From positions 57,084-121,083 of the forward strand of contig CAMCIC010000009.1 of the NCBI GenBank assembly GCA_945874895.1: DNA of 64,000 nucleotides, in the 5' to 3' direction. The notes under the pieces were generated by a model. It did not search any database, was not told the DNA's origin, and saw nothing but the letters and a program-made list of their open reading frames with translations. Of this stretch, positions 1 through 8,235 are shown piece by piece (position 1 is the stretch's first letter; every line of letters starts with the position of its first letter). Position numbers and translations under genes: made by a program. This DNA is from Akkermansia muciniphila (GTDB taxonomy: Bacteria > Verrucomicrobiota > Verrucomicrobiia > Verrucomicrobiales > Akkermansiaceae).

Positions 1-537
1 GAGACACCGTTTCTTTTGCCATGGCCAAACATTCAGGTCAGCGGAAAAGTCGACCGCATCGATTTCCATGCCGGTCGTGAAGAATACATTATGTGGGACT
101 ACAAAACCGGATCAGTAAAAAAACAAGTCGGACAATCGCACCTTGTCGGCGTCTCGGCGAAGTCAGTGATTCCCGCCCATCTTGCGGAGGATGAAAGACT
201 TTTTTGGACTGATGAAAAAGGAAAACGCCACAGGTGGACCAACCTGCAACTCCCGCTGTATGCCGTTGCCGGATTGACGCCTAAGCCGCCGATGGTCGGG
301 TTCATCACGATAGGCGATGCCCGCGACAATGTCTCGTATTCACTTTGGGAGGGATTTGATCAGAGCATCGCGGATGCTGCGGTGGACTGCGCGCAATGGC
401 TACTCGATCTCATTGACCGGCGTCATTTTTGGCCGCCTAACGAAAAGAGTCTGCCAACGGAGTTCGATATTCTATCTTGTGGGAGCGATCTGCGTCAGAT
501 GTCCGCTGAATTGCTTGCGCGACACGAGGAAGCTTGA
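1..537 (+). CDS. C-terminal part of a RecB-family PD-(D/E)XK nuclease (AddB-like), 5' end outside window
   Basis: The reading frame is open from base 1 to the TGA at 535-537, so only the last 178 codons are present. The motif VDRID followed by WDYKTGS is the RecB/PDDEXK_1 nuclease signature (acidic residue, then D-Y-K-T-G with the catalytic lysine). It is followed by a region that reads LQLPLYA, matching motif III (QxxxY) of RecB and AddB nucleases. Proteins of this type carry this domain at their C-terminus and process double-strand DNA ends for recombination with an AddA helicase. The iron-sulfur cysteines seen in many AddB proteins cannot be judged from the fragment. An alternative is another PDDEXK exonuclease. 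The TTG at 16 is probably internal, not a start. Confidence 0.72.
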   Translation, partial: ETPFLLPWPNIQVSGKVDRIDFHAGREEYIMWDYKTGSVKKQVGQSHLVGVSAKSVIPAHLAEDERLFWTDEKGKRHRWTNLQLPLYAVAGLTPKPPMVGFITIGDARDNVSYSLWEGFDQSIADAAVDCAQWLLDLIDRRHFWPPNEKSLPTEFDILSCGSDLRQMSAELLARHEEA

Positions 538-692
538 TCGCAAGCGATGCGTGCATTCATCAAGATGGAACAAAGAGGGATGGGGTCTCCGTCAAAACCA
601 CAAAGGACAGATGTAAGGAGCACACGCAGCGGTTCACGAAATTTTCACGCATCCGCTCTTGCGATTTTCGGTGCAAACGGAATGATGAGCGG

Positions 693-1334
693 GTGAAGGA
701 CATACTTGATTACTTTTTGCACCTCGACGCGAGACTGGTCGATTTAGTGAAAACCTATCCTCTGTGGATCTACGGGATTTTGTTTGCCATCATTTTTTGC
801 GAGACTGGGCTGGTGGTGACTCCGTTCTTGCCAGGTGATTCTCTGTTGTTTGCGGTGGGCGCCGTCTCGCAAAAGACCTCACTGAATCTCTGGTACTGCG
901 GTGGTCTCATGTTGGTTGCCGCCATCATGGGGGACATTGTGAACTATGGGATCGGTCGTACGGCCGGGCGCTGGATGATGAATACATTTCCGCGCATCGT
1001 AAAAAAAGAATACATTGATAAAACTCACAAGTTTTTCGAGCAATATGGTGGCAAGACCATCATCATCGCAAGGTTCGTTCCCATTGTCCGCACCTTCGCT
1101 CCCTTTGTTGCGGGCATGGGTCACATGGAGGCGCGAAAATTCATGTCCTTCAATGTCACAGGCGCCGTCCTATGGGTGGGGCTGCTCATTCCCGCGGGGC
1201 GTTTTTTCGGCCGCATACCCGTGGTGGAGGAAAACTTTGAGCTGGTAGTGTTTGGCATCATCGGTTTTTCCCTATTGCCCATGGTGATCGAATTTCTCAA
1301 ATACAAACTTACCCGCTCATCGAATCCTTCCTGA
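693..1334 (+). CDS. DedA family integral membrane protein
   Basis: DedA/SNARE-associated family protein of about 213 residues, close to the usual family length. Family members are half-transporters of the inner membrane involved in lipid (undecaprenyl phosphate or phospholipid) flipping and envelope homeostasis. The signature segments are visible: FCETGLVVTPFLPGDSLLFA near the N-terminus and the conserved RFVPIVRTFAPFVAGMG, which carries the paired arginines of the family. Several hydrophobic segments follow. The frame is open back to 534, but homology starts at V-K-D-I-L-D, so GTG 693 is chosen over the upstream TTG. No strong ribosome-binding site decides it. The gene stands alone between the nuclease and rimO. 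Confidence 0.88.
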   Translation: MKDILDYFLHLDARLVDLVKTYPLWIYGILFAIIFCETGLVVTPFLPGDSLLFAVGAVSQKTSLNLWYCGGLMLVAAIMGDIVNYGIGRTAGRWMMNTFPRIVKKEYIDKTHKFFEQYGGKTIIIARFVPIVRTFAPFVAGMGHMEARKFMSFNVTGAVLWVGLLIPAGRFFGRIPVVEENFELVVFGIIGFSLLPMVIEFLKYKLTRSSNPS

Positions 1335-1443
1335 GGGAGATCGGGTTGCCCGAGCCTCGATGGTCTACCCCGCTTGCCGGAGGCACGTTTCGTGATTTTC
1401 TGATTCTCAAACGCGCGCTTTTGCGTTATCGATCTGCACCACC

Positions 1444-2847
1444 ATGCAAACCACTGTAGGTCTCATCTCTCTCGGCTGCGCCAAAAATCTCATCGACTCG
1501 GAAGTCATGATCGGCCACCTCGCCCAAGCAGGCATGGCGTTGACGCCCGATGCCGACCTCGCAGACGTGCTGATCATCAATACCTGCTCGTTCATCGACA
1601 TGGCCAAGACCGAGTCGGTCAACGCGATTTTCGAAGCGGTCAAGGAGCGTGCTGAAAACGAGGAGCGCGCGCGCCAGAAGATCATCGTGGCCGGTTGTCT
1701 TTCCCAGCGCTTTGCCAAAGACCTACCGGGCATCATGCCGGAGGTAGACGCCTTCATCGGCCTGGACCAAATCACCAAGGTAGCGCCCATCATTGAAAAC
1801 CTGCTAGGAAAAGAAAATGCCGATGAGGTCCAAAAAACCGAAGGCCCGGCAGCGACGGAGGATCCGCGGGATTTCGTCACCCTCAAGCCGCAATACATTC
1901 CGGATTACTCGACGCCCCGCATGCGATTGACACCGGATCACTTCGCCTACGTGAAAATCGCCGAGGGCTGCAATCACACCTGCACGTTTTGCATCATCCC
2001 ACAAATCCGCGGTCGCCATCGCTCACGCACGCAGGAGTCGGTGGTAAATGAAGTGAAAGCACTGGTGGCTTCCGGCGTGAAGGAAATCAATCTCATTTCC
2101 CAGGATACCACGTATTTCGGCATGGACTTGTGGGACGAAGCTCGCCCGAAGCCCAATTCTCCTGTCGATTCTTCCAAAGGTCACTCACTGGCGACCTTGT
2201 TGCGTGAACTGAATGAGATCCCCGGCGATTTCTGGATTCGTTTGCTTTATACTCACCCCGCCCACTGGAGCGACGAATTGATTCAAACGATTGCCCAGTG
2301 TGACAAGGTTGCGAAGTATGTGGACATCCCGCTGCAGCACATCTCTGATCGTATGCTGACAGCGATGAAACGCGTGACGTCCGGCGACTACATTCGCGAT
2401 CTGCTGCGCCGCATGCGTGCGGGGATTCCTGGAATTGGCATTCGTACTACGTTCATCGTAGGTTTTCCTGGGGAAACGGAAGAAGATTTCCAAGAGCTCT
2501 TGGAATTCATCGAGGAGTTCCGCTTCGAGCGCGCCGGCGTTTTTTCCTATTCCAAAGAAGAAGGAACACGCGCCAACAAGATGGACGGGCATATCCATCA
2601 TGCAACGAAAAAATCTCGTTGGAGCCGCGCGATGAAAGCGCTCCAGCGCATCGCCAGCGAGGTCAATCAAGAGCAAGTCGGCAAAACCGTCAAAGTCCTT
2701 GTTGAACAACCTGGGGTTGCTCGCACCGAGTGGGATGCTCCAGAAATCGATGGCTCCGTTCACGTGCCCGAGGACATTCCAGTAGGCACCTTTACCGAGG
2801 TCACCATCAAGGATTGGCGCGGCTACGATCTGGTGGCGGCACGGTAA
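1444..2847 (+). CDS. rimO: Ribosomal protein S12 methylthiotransferase RimO
   Basis: Radical-SAM enzyme that adds a methylthio group to an aspartate of ribosomal protein S12. The 467-residue protein has the three cysteines of the N-terminal UPF0004 domain (C12 in LGCAKN, C48 in NTC, C85 in AGC) that hold the auxiliary 4Fe-4S cluster. The radical-SAM CxxxCxxC motif is at C176, C180 and C183, and a C-terminal TRAM domain ends in a DLVAAR-type tail. The start SLGCAKN and the string CNHTCTFCIIP favour RimO over MiaB. ATG 1444 fits the usual N-terminus. It is a single gene; the next gene begins 43 bases downstream but looks unrelated. Confidence 0.93.
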   Translation: MQTTVGLISLGCAKNLIDSEVMIGHLAQAGMALTPDADLADVLIINTCSFIDMAKTESVNAIFEAVKERAENEERARQKIIVAGCLSQRFAKDLPGIMPEVDAFIGLDQITKVAPIIENLLGKENADEVQKTEGPAATEDPRDFVTLKPQYIPDYSTPRMRLTPDHFAYVKIAEGCNHTCTFCIIPQIRGRHRSRTQESVVNEVKALVASGVKEINLISQDTTYFGMDLWDEARPKPNSPVDSSKGHSLATLLRELNEIPGDFWIRLLYTHPAHWSDELIQTIAQCDKVAKYVDIPLQHISDRMLTAMKRVTSGDYIRDLLRRMRAGIPGIGIRTTFIVGFPGETEEDFQELLEFIEEFRFERAGVFSYSKEEGTRANKMDGHIHHATKKSRWSRAMKALQRIASEVNQEQVGKTVKVLVEQPGVARTEWDAPEIDGSVHVPEDIPVGTFTEVTIKDWRGYDLVAAR

Positions 2848-2890
2848 ATCCTTGCGTTTTTGCTCTGATGGGTCAGCATGCAATTCTCGT

Positions 2891-4729
2891 ATGAATGGGT
2901 TGCTTCGCTGTTTCTCTGGTTTGCTGGTCGCTGGGTGGGTGGTGATCCCGATGTCGGCGCAAACGCCCGCGCAGATTATGGCGGATTTCCCTCAACGCCG
3001 GCAGCTGGTGCTCGAGCAATTTGCTCGCGAGGGAAATGAAAAGTTCATCCAGGCTCAGTGTCTGTTTGCTCTGGGTCGGAATCAGGACGGCATCCGGGTG
3101 GTCAATCAGGGACTGGATGCTCTGGTTCCAGGCAATAAGATCAATCGGTGGATGCACGGTGGCAACACGGGATTCATCGCTTGGCCGGGGATCGAGTGCT
3201 ACGTGCGCTTCCAACAACAAATGGATCAATCCACGCGTGATCGTTATCGGAAAATCTACACCGGCGGCGTGTTTTATGCGAAACTCTCCACCAGCAATCA
3301 CAAGATCATGGCGGCCGTAAGCCGCTATCTTGCCACACAGTGCTGGGGCGCAGATGCGTTTCAGGCCGATCCGTGGTTCATGCAGAATGATCCTTACATT
3401 CAGGAGATGACGGCCAAGTCCCGTCACAAAGGCTGGGTTTGGGGCTCAAGGTTCGGCCACGAAGATGAAACAGGGGAAAAATACTTGCGAGAAATCATCG
3501 CTTCCAGCTGTCGCGTGGGGCCAGGGGAATACGCTTCTCGCCCGTATGGCGCGCAAAACGTCCTTCCCTTATTGACGATTGCCGACTGCGCGAAGGATGC
3601 TCAGCTTGCGGCACAAGCGCGGGTGGCGTATGAAATCTCTCTGACACAAATCGCCCCCGCTTGGATGGCCGGACATCTGGCGACATTTGCCCCGCGATCC
3701 TATCCGGATACGGAGTGCCAGCGCCCGTGGGGCTTTGCGACGCTGCCGTGGTTTTATTTCGGCGGATTGGCTCCCGAACTGCGCGGCGCGAAAGCGGCAG
3801 CAGCCGCAGCGGTGAGTCGCTACCAAGTGCCTGAGGAAATCGTCGAAGCGGCCGTCGACCGCGTCCGAGCCTATGAGTATCGCGCCCTCATCAACGGTTG
3901 GGCACTGAATCATCACATGCAAGGGTCCTACGCCTTGTTTTCCCGTTCCGCTAAGGTCGGTGGTAAGCCATGGGGTGGTCAAAGTTATCCCTGCGGTGTG
4001 ATGTGGCAGGAACCACGCCACGAATGCGGCAGTCATCTCTGGATCACCAATCCCGCGGCTGATGAAGCGGGCAAGATGGGCTTGCATACGCACGGTGTGC
4101 GCCCTTTTGAGCAGGAGCTCCTGGCACGCGATGCCTTATTGTATGTATTTCAGATCCAGGACGATAATCCCTTTCCTTATGCTCTCGGATACATACCCGG
4201 CGGTTACCGAGTGAGCATGGATGAAGGACGCAAGCATCATTCCCTATTTTTTCACTATGGCAGCGTATTGATCGCCGTGCGCGCCAGTCATCCGATCGAA
4301 TGGCATCCGGATCAGGGCATTCGCGCGCCCGCATCGCCCGCTCGCACGGGTGACTCGGAGTTTCGCTTGCGGGAAAAGCGATGCGCTTTGGTCATCGAAA
4401 CGGCATCACCGGCGGAATTTTCTGCTGCGAATGACACTGCCGTTTTGCAACGCTTCCGCGATCGAATTCTTGAGCACCCCCATCCTTCTCTCCGCATCGA
4501 AGCACACACATCGGCAACCTATCGCACGCGCCATAACACGACCCTGAGCTGCACCTTCGATGGGGAGGATTGGATCGATGGTCAAAAAATCGATTACGCG
4601 CGATGGCCCATTTCCTCCAGCCCGTGGACTCGGCAAACCGATCCGAAGGGACCATTCATCATCGAAGGGAAAAAAACGATCCGCACCTATGCGCTAGACG
4701 GCTCCGCACCCGTGGTCCGCGGAAAATGA
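2891..4729 (+). CDS. Secreted protein of unknown function
   Basis: About 612 residues starting with a good signal peptide (MNGLLRCFSGLLVAGWVV followed by PMSAQT, cleavage near AQT). The frame opens earlier at 2852, but ATG 2891 places the signal peptide at the N-terminus. I do not recognise a named family. The first half is rich in helix-forming segments with many aromatic and histidine residues; the second half (from about residue 380) has short beta-like strands and histidine-rich motifs such as GLHTHGV and HHSLFFHYG. This is the general layout of alpha-toroid plus beta-sandwich polysaccharide lyases, but I see no defined catalytic signature, so that is only a guess. It is probably periplasmic or extracellular. 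Confidence 0.6.
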   Translation: MNGLLRCFSGLLVAGWVVIPMSAQTPAQIMADFPQRRQLVLEQFAREGNEKFIQAQCLFALGRNQDGIRVVNQGLDALVPGNKINRWMHGGNTGFIAWPGIECYVRFQQQMDQSTRDRYRKIYTGGVFYAKLSTSNHKIMAAVSRYLATQCWGADAFQADPWFMQNDPYIQEMTAKSRHKGWVWGSRFGHEDETGEKYLREIIASSCRVGPGEYASRPYGAQNVLPLLTIADCAKDAQLAAQARVAYEISLTQIAPAWMAGHLATFAPRSYPDTECQRPWGFATLPWFYFGGLAPELRGAKAAAAAAVSRYQVPEEIVEAAVDRVRAYEYRALINGWALNHHMQGSYALFSRSAKVGGKPWGGQSYPCGVMWQEPRHECGSHLWITNPAADEAGKMGLHTHGVRPFEQELLARDALLYVFQIQDDNPFPYALGYIPGGYRVSMDEGRKHHSLFFHYGSVLIAVRASHPIEWHPDQGIRAPASPARTGDSEFRLREKRCALVIETASPAEFSAANDTAVLQRFRDRILEHPHPSLRIEAHTSATYRTRHNTTLSCTFDGEDWIDGQKIDYARWPISSSPWTRQTDPKGPFIIEGKKTIRTYALDGSAPVVRGK

Positions 4730-4822
4730 AAAAATCAACCGTGGAGTGACTTTACGAGTGGCTCCCGTTTTGCCTGACGGTTTTCCATTGAAGGAATCAG
4801 CTCCGCGTGTTTTGATGACGCG

Positions 4823-5254
4823 GTGAACGATTCCCTGACTCTCCTTGGCAACTCACAAACCCAATGGCCACCATCACCGGACGAGGCGAAGCTGGAAACA
4901 TTCCCCAATCGCAGTCCTCAGCACGCCTACTGGGTGCATCTTGACTTCCCAGAATTTTCCTCATTGTGCCCAGTGACCGGTCAGCCCGATACCGCTAGGA
5001 TCCAGATCCGCTACATCCCAGACAAAGTCTGCGTGGAAACGAAGTCACTGAAATTTTATCTCACCTCCTTCCGCAATTCCCAGGCCTTTAACGAGGAAAT
5101 CGTCAATCGCATCCTCGCCGACATGGTGCGCGTTCTTGAGCCGAAGCGTCTGGTAGTGCGCGGCGATTTTTCACCCCGTGGTGGTATTTCCCTCACGGCT
5201 CAAGCCTCGCATCCGACCGCGGAATGGGTCGGCTTGTCGATCGACGAGGCCTAA
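4823..5254 (+). CDS. queF: NADPH-dependent 7-cyano-7-deazaguanine reductase QueF
   Basis: Short, unimodular QueF of 143 residues that reduces preQ0 to preQ1 in queuosine synthesis in the cytoplasm. The active-site cysteine C49 lies in SSLCPVTGQPD and is followed by the conserved aspartate D56. The QueF substrate and NADPH motif reads CVETKSLKFYLTSFRN, followed by the conserved glutamate in AFNEE. The start is GTG 4823, which gives the expected N-terminus; no other in-frame ATG precedes the conserved core. No other queuosine gene is adjacent. Confidence 0.93.
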   Translation: MNDSLTLLGNSQTQWPPSPDEAKLETFPNRSPQHAYWVHLDFPEFSSLCPVTGQPDTARIQIRYIPDKVCVETKSLKFYLTSFRNSQAFNEEIVNRILADMVRVLEPKRLVVRGDFSPRGGISLTAQASHPTAEWVGLSIDEA

Positions 5255-5289
5255 GACGTAAGGTTCCACTTCGAGGATCCTGCCGCAGC

Positions 5290-5391
5290 ATGAAATTTTC
5301 CTCATGGCTGGCGATCTCCGCTGCTGCAGTCGTCATGGCGACTCGGGCGGCCCCTCTTGTTTGGAAGAGGGAAATCGACGGAGGAAAATGA
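5290..5391 (+). CDS. Possible 33-residue secreted peptide or remnant of a small gene
   Basis: The 332 bases between queF and lysA hold no normal gene. An ATG at 5290 opens a 33-codon frame whose product begins MKFSSWLAISAAAVVMA and looks like a signal peptide, ending at TGA 5389-5391. In the same frame, ATG 5407 opens a further 19 codons to TAG 5464-5466, and the frame then continues with basic, serine-rich residues to TAG 5575-5577. Three in-frame pieces separated by single stops could be a decayed small secreted protein, or chance. There is no strong ribosome-binding site. Confidence 0.25.
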   Translation: MKFSSWLAISAAAVVMATRAAPLVWKREIDGGK

Positions 5392-5586
5392 TCATACGGA
5401 CCATGTATGAAGAAAGCCAAAATCGGTGTGGGCAAAAGGGTCTTTCCAAAGTCTGGCTGGACCTAGCGGCCAAGGAGGGCAAAGCGTAGGCCACAGAGTG
5501 ACTCGTCAAGTAAGTCGCCGAGCGATAAGATCAGCAACGATTTCCCACTTGGCGGGCGCGGGATTTGCGTTTAGTTTGCGCGCGCC

Positions 5587-6867
5587 ATGCACGCTTTTTC
5601 CTACATCGACGGTCAGCTTCACTGCGAAAATGTCCCGCTGCAATCTCTTGCGGAACAATACGGCACTCCTCTTTACGTGTATTCCGGCAACACGATCCTC
5701 GACCATTACCAGCGTCTCGATCTCGCCCTACAAGGTCTGGATCACGAGGTGGCCTATGCCGTAAAAGCGAACTCGAACCTTTCCGTGCTGCGCCTTCTTG
5801 CTCAAGCAGGTGCCGGATTCGACATCGTGTCCGGTGGCGAGCTGTATCGCGTGATCAAGGCCGGCGGCGATCCGGCACATTGCACCTTTGCGGGTGTGGG
5901 CAAAACTCGCGATGAAATCATCTATGCGCTCCAACAGGGCATTTACTGCTTCAATGTCGAGTCGGCCGCCGAGTTGGCCTATCTGAATGAAGTCGCCGGT
6001 GAATTGGGCGTGGTCGCTCCCGCGGCTGTTCGCGTGAATCCGAACGTGGATGCTAAGACACACAAATACATTTCCACGGGTAAGTCGGAGAACAAATTCG
6101 GTATCGATTTTGATGCCATCGAGGCGCTCTATGACAAGGCCGCTGTGGATTGGAAAAACGTGCGCATGCGCGGTTTGCAAATGCACATCGGTTCGCAACT
6201 CACCTCCGTGCAGCCGTTTGTGGAAGCAGTGAAAAAGGTCAAGCCGCTCGCGCAGACGCTCAAAGACAAACACGGGATCGAATTCTGGTCCATCGGTGGC
6301 GGCATCGGCATTGTTTATCACGACTCCCTCGCTTCTGGCCAACTCGAATGGTGGCAGCAAAAAGAGGAGAAGCCACTTACCATCGAGGAATACGGCGCCG
6401 CGGTGGTTCCATTGTTGCAGGATCTGGGCCTAAAAATCCTGCTGGAGCCCGGGCGCTACATCGTTGGCAATGCTGGGGTATTGCTCACCCGTTGTCTCTA
6501 CGAGAAAAAAGGCAGCGCGAAAACTTTCAAGATCGTAGATGCGGGCATGAATGATCTGATTCGTCCCGCACTTTATGAAGGGCATCATGAAATCGCACCG
6601 CTCCAAGAAACGGTCGGTGAATTGGTCAAAGCCGATGTGGTAGGCCCGATCTGCGAGAGCGGAGACTTTTTCTGTCAGGATCGTGCGATGGCTGACTTCC
6701 AGCCTGGCGATGTCATTGCGTTGTTATCCGCTGGAGCCTATGGCTTTGTGATGGCGAGCAACTACAACACGCGACCTCTCCCTGCGGAAATCCTCGTGGA
6801 CGGAGAGAAGTCCACTCTCGTGCGCAAACGCCAGACCTTGGATGACGTGCTTGCGGGAGAACTCTGA
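5587..6867 (+). CDS. lysA: Diaminopimelate decarboxylase
   Basis: PLP-dependent decarboxylase of 426 residues that converts meso-diaminopimelate to lysine, the last step of the DAP pathway. The PLP lysine is K60 in YAVKAN. Other family landmarks are the HIGSQ segment, the glycine-rich GGGIGI phosphate loop, EPGRYIVGNAG, CESGDFF with the active-site cysteine, and AGAYGFVMASNYN near the C-terminus. The alanine-racemase-type barrel is followed by a beta domain. ATG 5587 is well placed. The next gene is convergent on the minus strand, and the two stop codons nearly touch. Confidence 0.95.
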   Translation: MHAFSYIDGQLHCENVPLQSLAEQYGTPLYVYSGNTILDHYQRLDLALQGLDHEVAYAVKANSNLSVLRLLAQAGAGFDIVSGGELYRVIKAGGDPAHCTFAGVGKTRDEIIYALQQGIYCFNVESAAELAYLNEVAGELGVVAPAAVRVNPNVDAKTHKYISTGKSENKFGIDFDAIEALYDKAAVDWKNVRMRGLQMHIGSQLTSVQPFVEAVKKVKPLAQTLKDKHGIEFWSIGGGIGIVYHDSLASGQLEWWQQKEEKPLTIEEYGAAVVPLLQDLGLKILLEPGRYIVGNAGVLLTRCLYEKKGSAKTFKIVDAGMNDLIRPALYEGHHEIAPLQETVGELVKADVVGPICESGDFFCQDRAMADFQPGDVIALLSAGAYGFVMASNYNTRPLPAEILVDGEKSTLVRKRQTLDDVLAGEL

Positions 6868-8184
6868 TCAAGGCGCATGCCCTGATTCCGGTTCTTTTCC
6901 GTCCAAGACGCAGGCGACGCAAAGATCGCCGCAAACGTTGATCATGGTGCGGAAGCGATCGAGAAACCAGTCGATGGGAATCAGCAACATGCTGTAGTGC
7001 AAGGGCAGTCCAACCGCGGCGAGAACGAGAGTCATCGTGAGCATTCCTGAGGAGGGGATACCGGCTGCGCCCATGGATGCGACCATCGAGCAAAGAACAA
7101 TGATCAACTGTTCGCCTAGACTCATCTCCATGCCCATCAATTGGGCGATGAAAAGCGCCGCCATCGATTCGTAAAGCGCGGTGCCGTCGTTGTTGAAATT
7201 CGCACCCACCAGAGCTCCGAGATTTGCGGATTGCTTGCGCAGCTTCAGATTGCCGCGCAGACATTCGTAGGTCACCGGCATGGTGGCGGTCGAGCTGGCT
7301 GTAGAGAACGCCATGACCAGAGCGTCGCGGCAGTGGTGCAGTAGCATTCGTGGGGTGACCCATGATTGCAGATAGATGCGCCCCATATAATAGATGAATT
7401 GCAGAGATAGAGCCAACAACACCGCCAGTATCAGCCATAGCAAATTGACAAAAGAACTGAGGCCATGGTTGCCCACTTCCGCCGCGACCACTCCCATCAC
7501 AATCAACGGCACCAATTGTACCACCCAGTGAAGTATGGTGATAAAGGCATCCATGAATACTTTCACCGTTGTGGTGGTGGCATGAATGTCGGGCGATACC
7601 TGGCGCAAGGCCAAGCCCAACAAAAGGGCGAGCACGACCACACCCAGCACGTTGCCATCCGTGAAAGGGCCCAGCACTGTTTTTGGGAGACGCTCGAGGA
7701 TCTGGTAGATGCTATCAGTGAGTTTTCCTTCCTTTGCTTTGGTTTCCACCGAGCGGATGGTATCTTTGAGCTCCACGGCACGCTGCGCTACCTCGGCCCG
7801 CTCGCTCTCTAATGCATTTCGTTTGCCGGGCTGGATCACGTTGGCCACGGTCATGCCGATCACGATGGCCGCCACGGTATTGGTAAAGAGCAAGCGAATG
7901 AGTTGCGGGGTTTTCCCTTTTTCGATCTTTGCCCCCGCCAGTGCATGGACAATCGCAAAAAAAGCCACCGGAGCGGCTAGCATCTGCACGAGGCTCATCA
8001 GGATACCGCTGGGTTTGGCCAAGCCTGCAGCCTGGGAGCCTTGCCAGTAGCCGATGATGGCACCGAGAATCATGCCGATGAGTGTACGCAGATAGAGAGG
8101 CCATTGTTGCCATCGGCGAAGGAGACGTATCATCAAATCCACACTACCCGTGCCACCTCCACTGGCAACTGTAAAATCTTGCAT
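6868..8184 (-). CDS. Dicarboxylate/amino acid:cation symporter (DAACS family)
   Basis: Secondary transporter of the GltP/GltPh type, 438 residues, driving uptake of glutamate, aspartate or C4-dicarboxylates with sodium or protons across the inner membrane. Recognisable parts are the serine-rich re-entrant loop FSTASSTATMP, the TM7 motif NNDGTALYE (family consensus NMDGT) and the second hairpin AGIPSSGMLTM. A poorly conserved, charged stretch of about 45 residues (roughly residues 120-165, including ERAEVAQRAVELKD) lies between early helices, as in some Verrucomicrobiota and Bacteroidota members. The start may be ATG 8184 or ATG 8133; neither has a clear ribosome-binding site. It diverges from the next gene with only 51 bases between them. 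Confidence 0.88.
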   Translation of the reverse strand: MQDFTVASGGGTGSVDLMIRLLRRWQQWPLYLRTLIGMILGAIIGYWQGSQAAGLAKPSGILMSLVQMLAAPVAFFAIVHALAGAKIEKGKTPQLIRLLFTNTVAAIVIGMTVANVIQPGKRNALESERAEVAQRAVELKDTIRSVETKAKEGKLTDSIYQILERLPKTVLGPFTDGNVLGVVVLALLLGLALRQVSPDIHATTTTVKVFMDAFITILHWVVQLVPLIVMGVVAAEVGNHGLSSFVNLLWLILAVLLALSLQFIYYMGRIYLQSWVTPRMLLHHCRDALVMAFSTASSTATMPVTYECLRGNLKLRKQSANLGALVGANFNNDGTALYESMAALFIAQLMGMEMSLGEQLIIVLCSMVASMGAAGIPSSGMLTMTLVLAAVGLPLHYSMLLIPIDWFLDRFRTMINVCGDLCVACVLDGKEPESGHAP

Positions 8185-8235
8185 CTCTGCGCTGAAAGAT
8201 GATCATTTTTGTTAGGGTAAGAGCAAAGCAACAAT

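Noticed and set aside
2185..2883. 232-codon minus-strand frame
   Set aside because: Antisense to rimO, whose frame is fully conserved; composition is that of a shadow frame.
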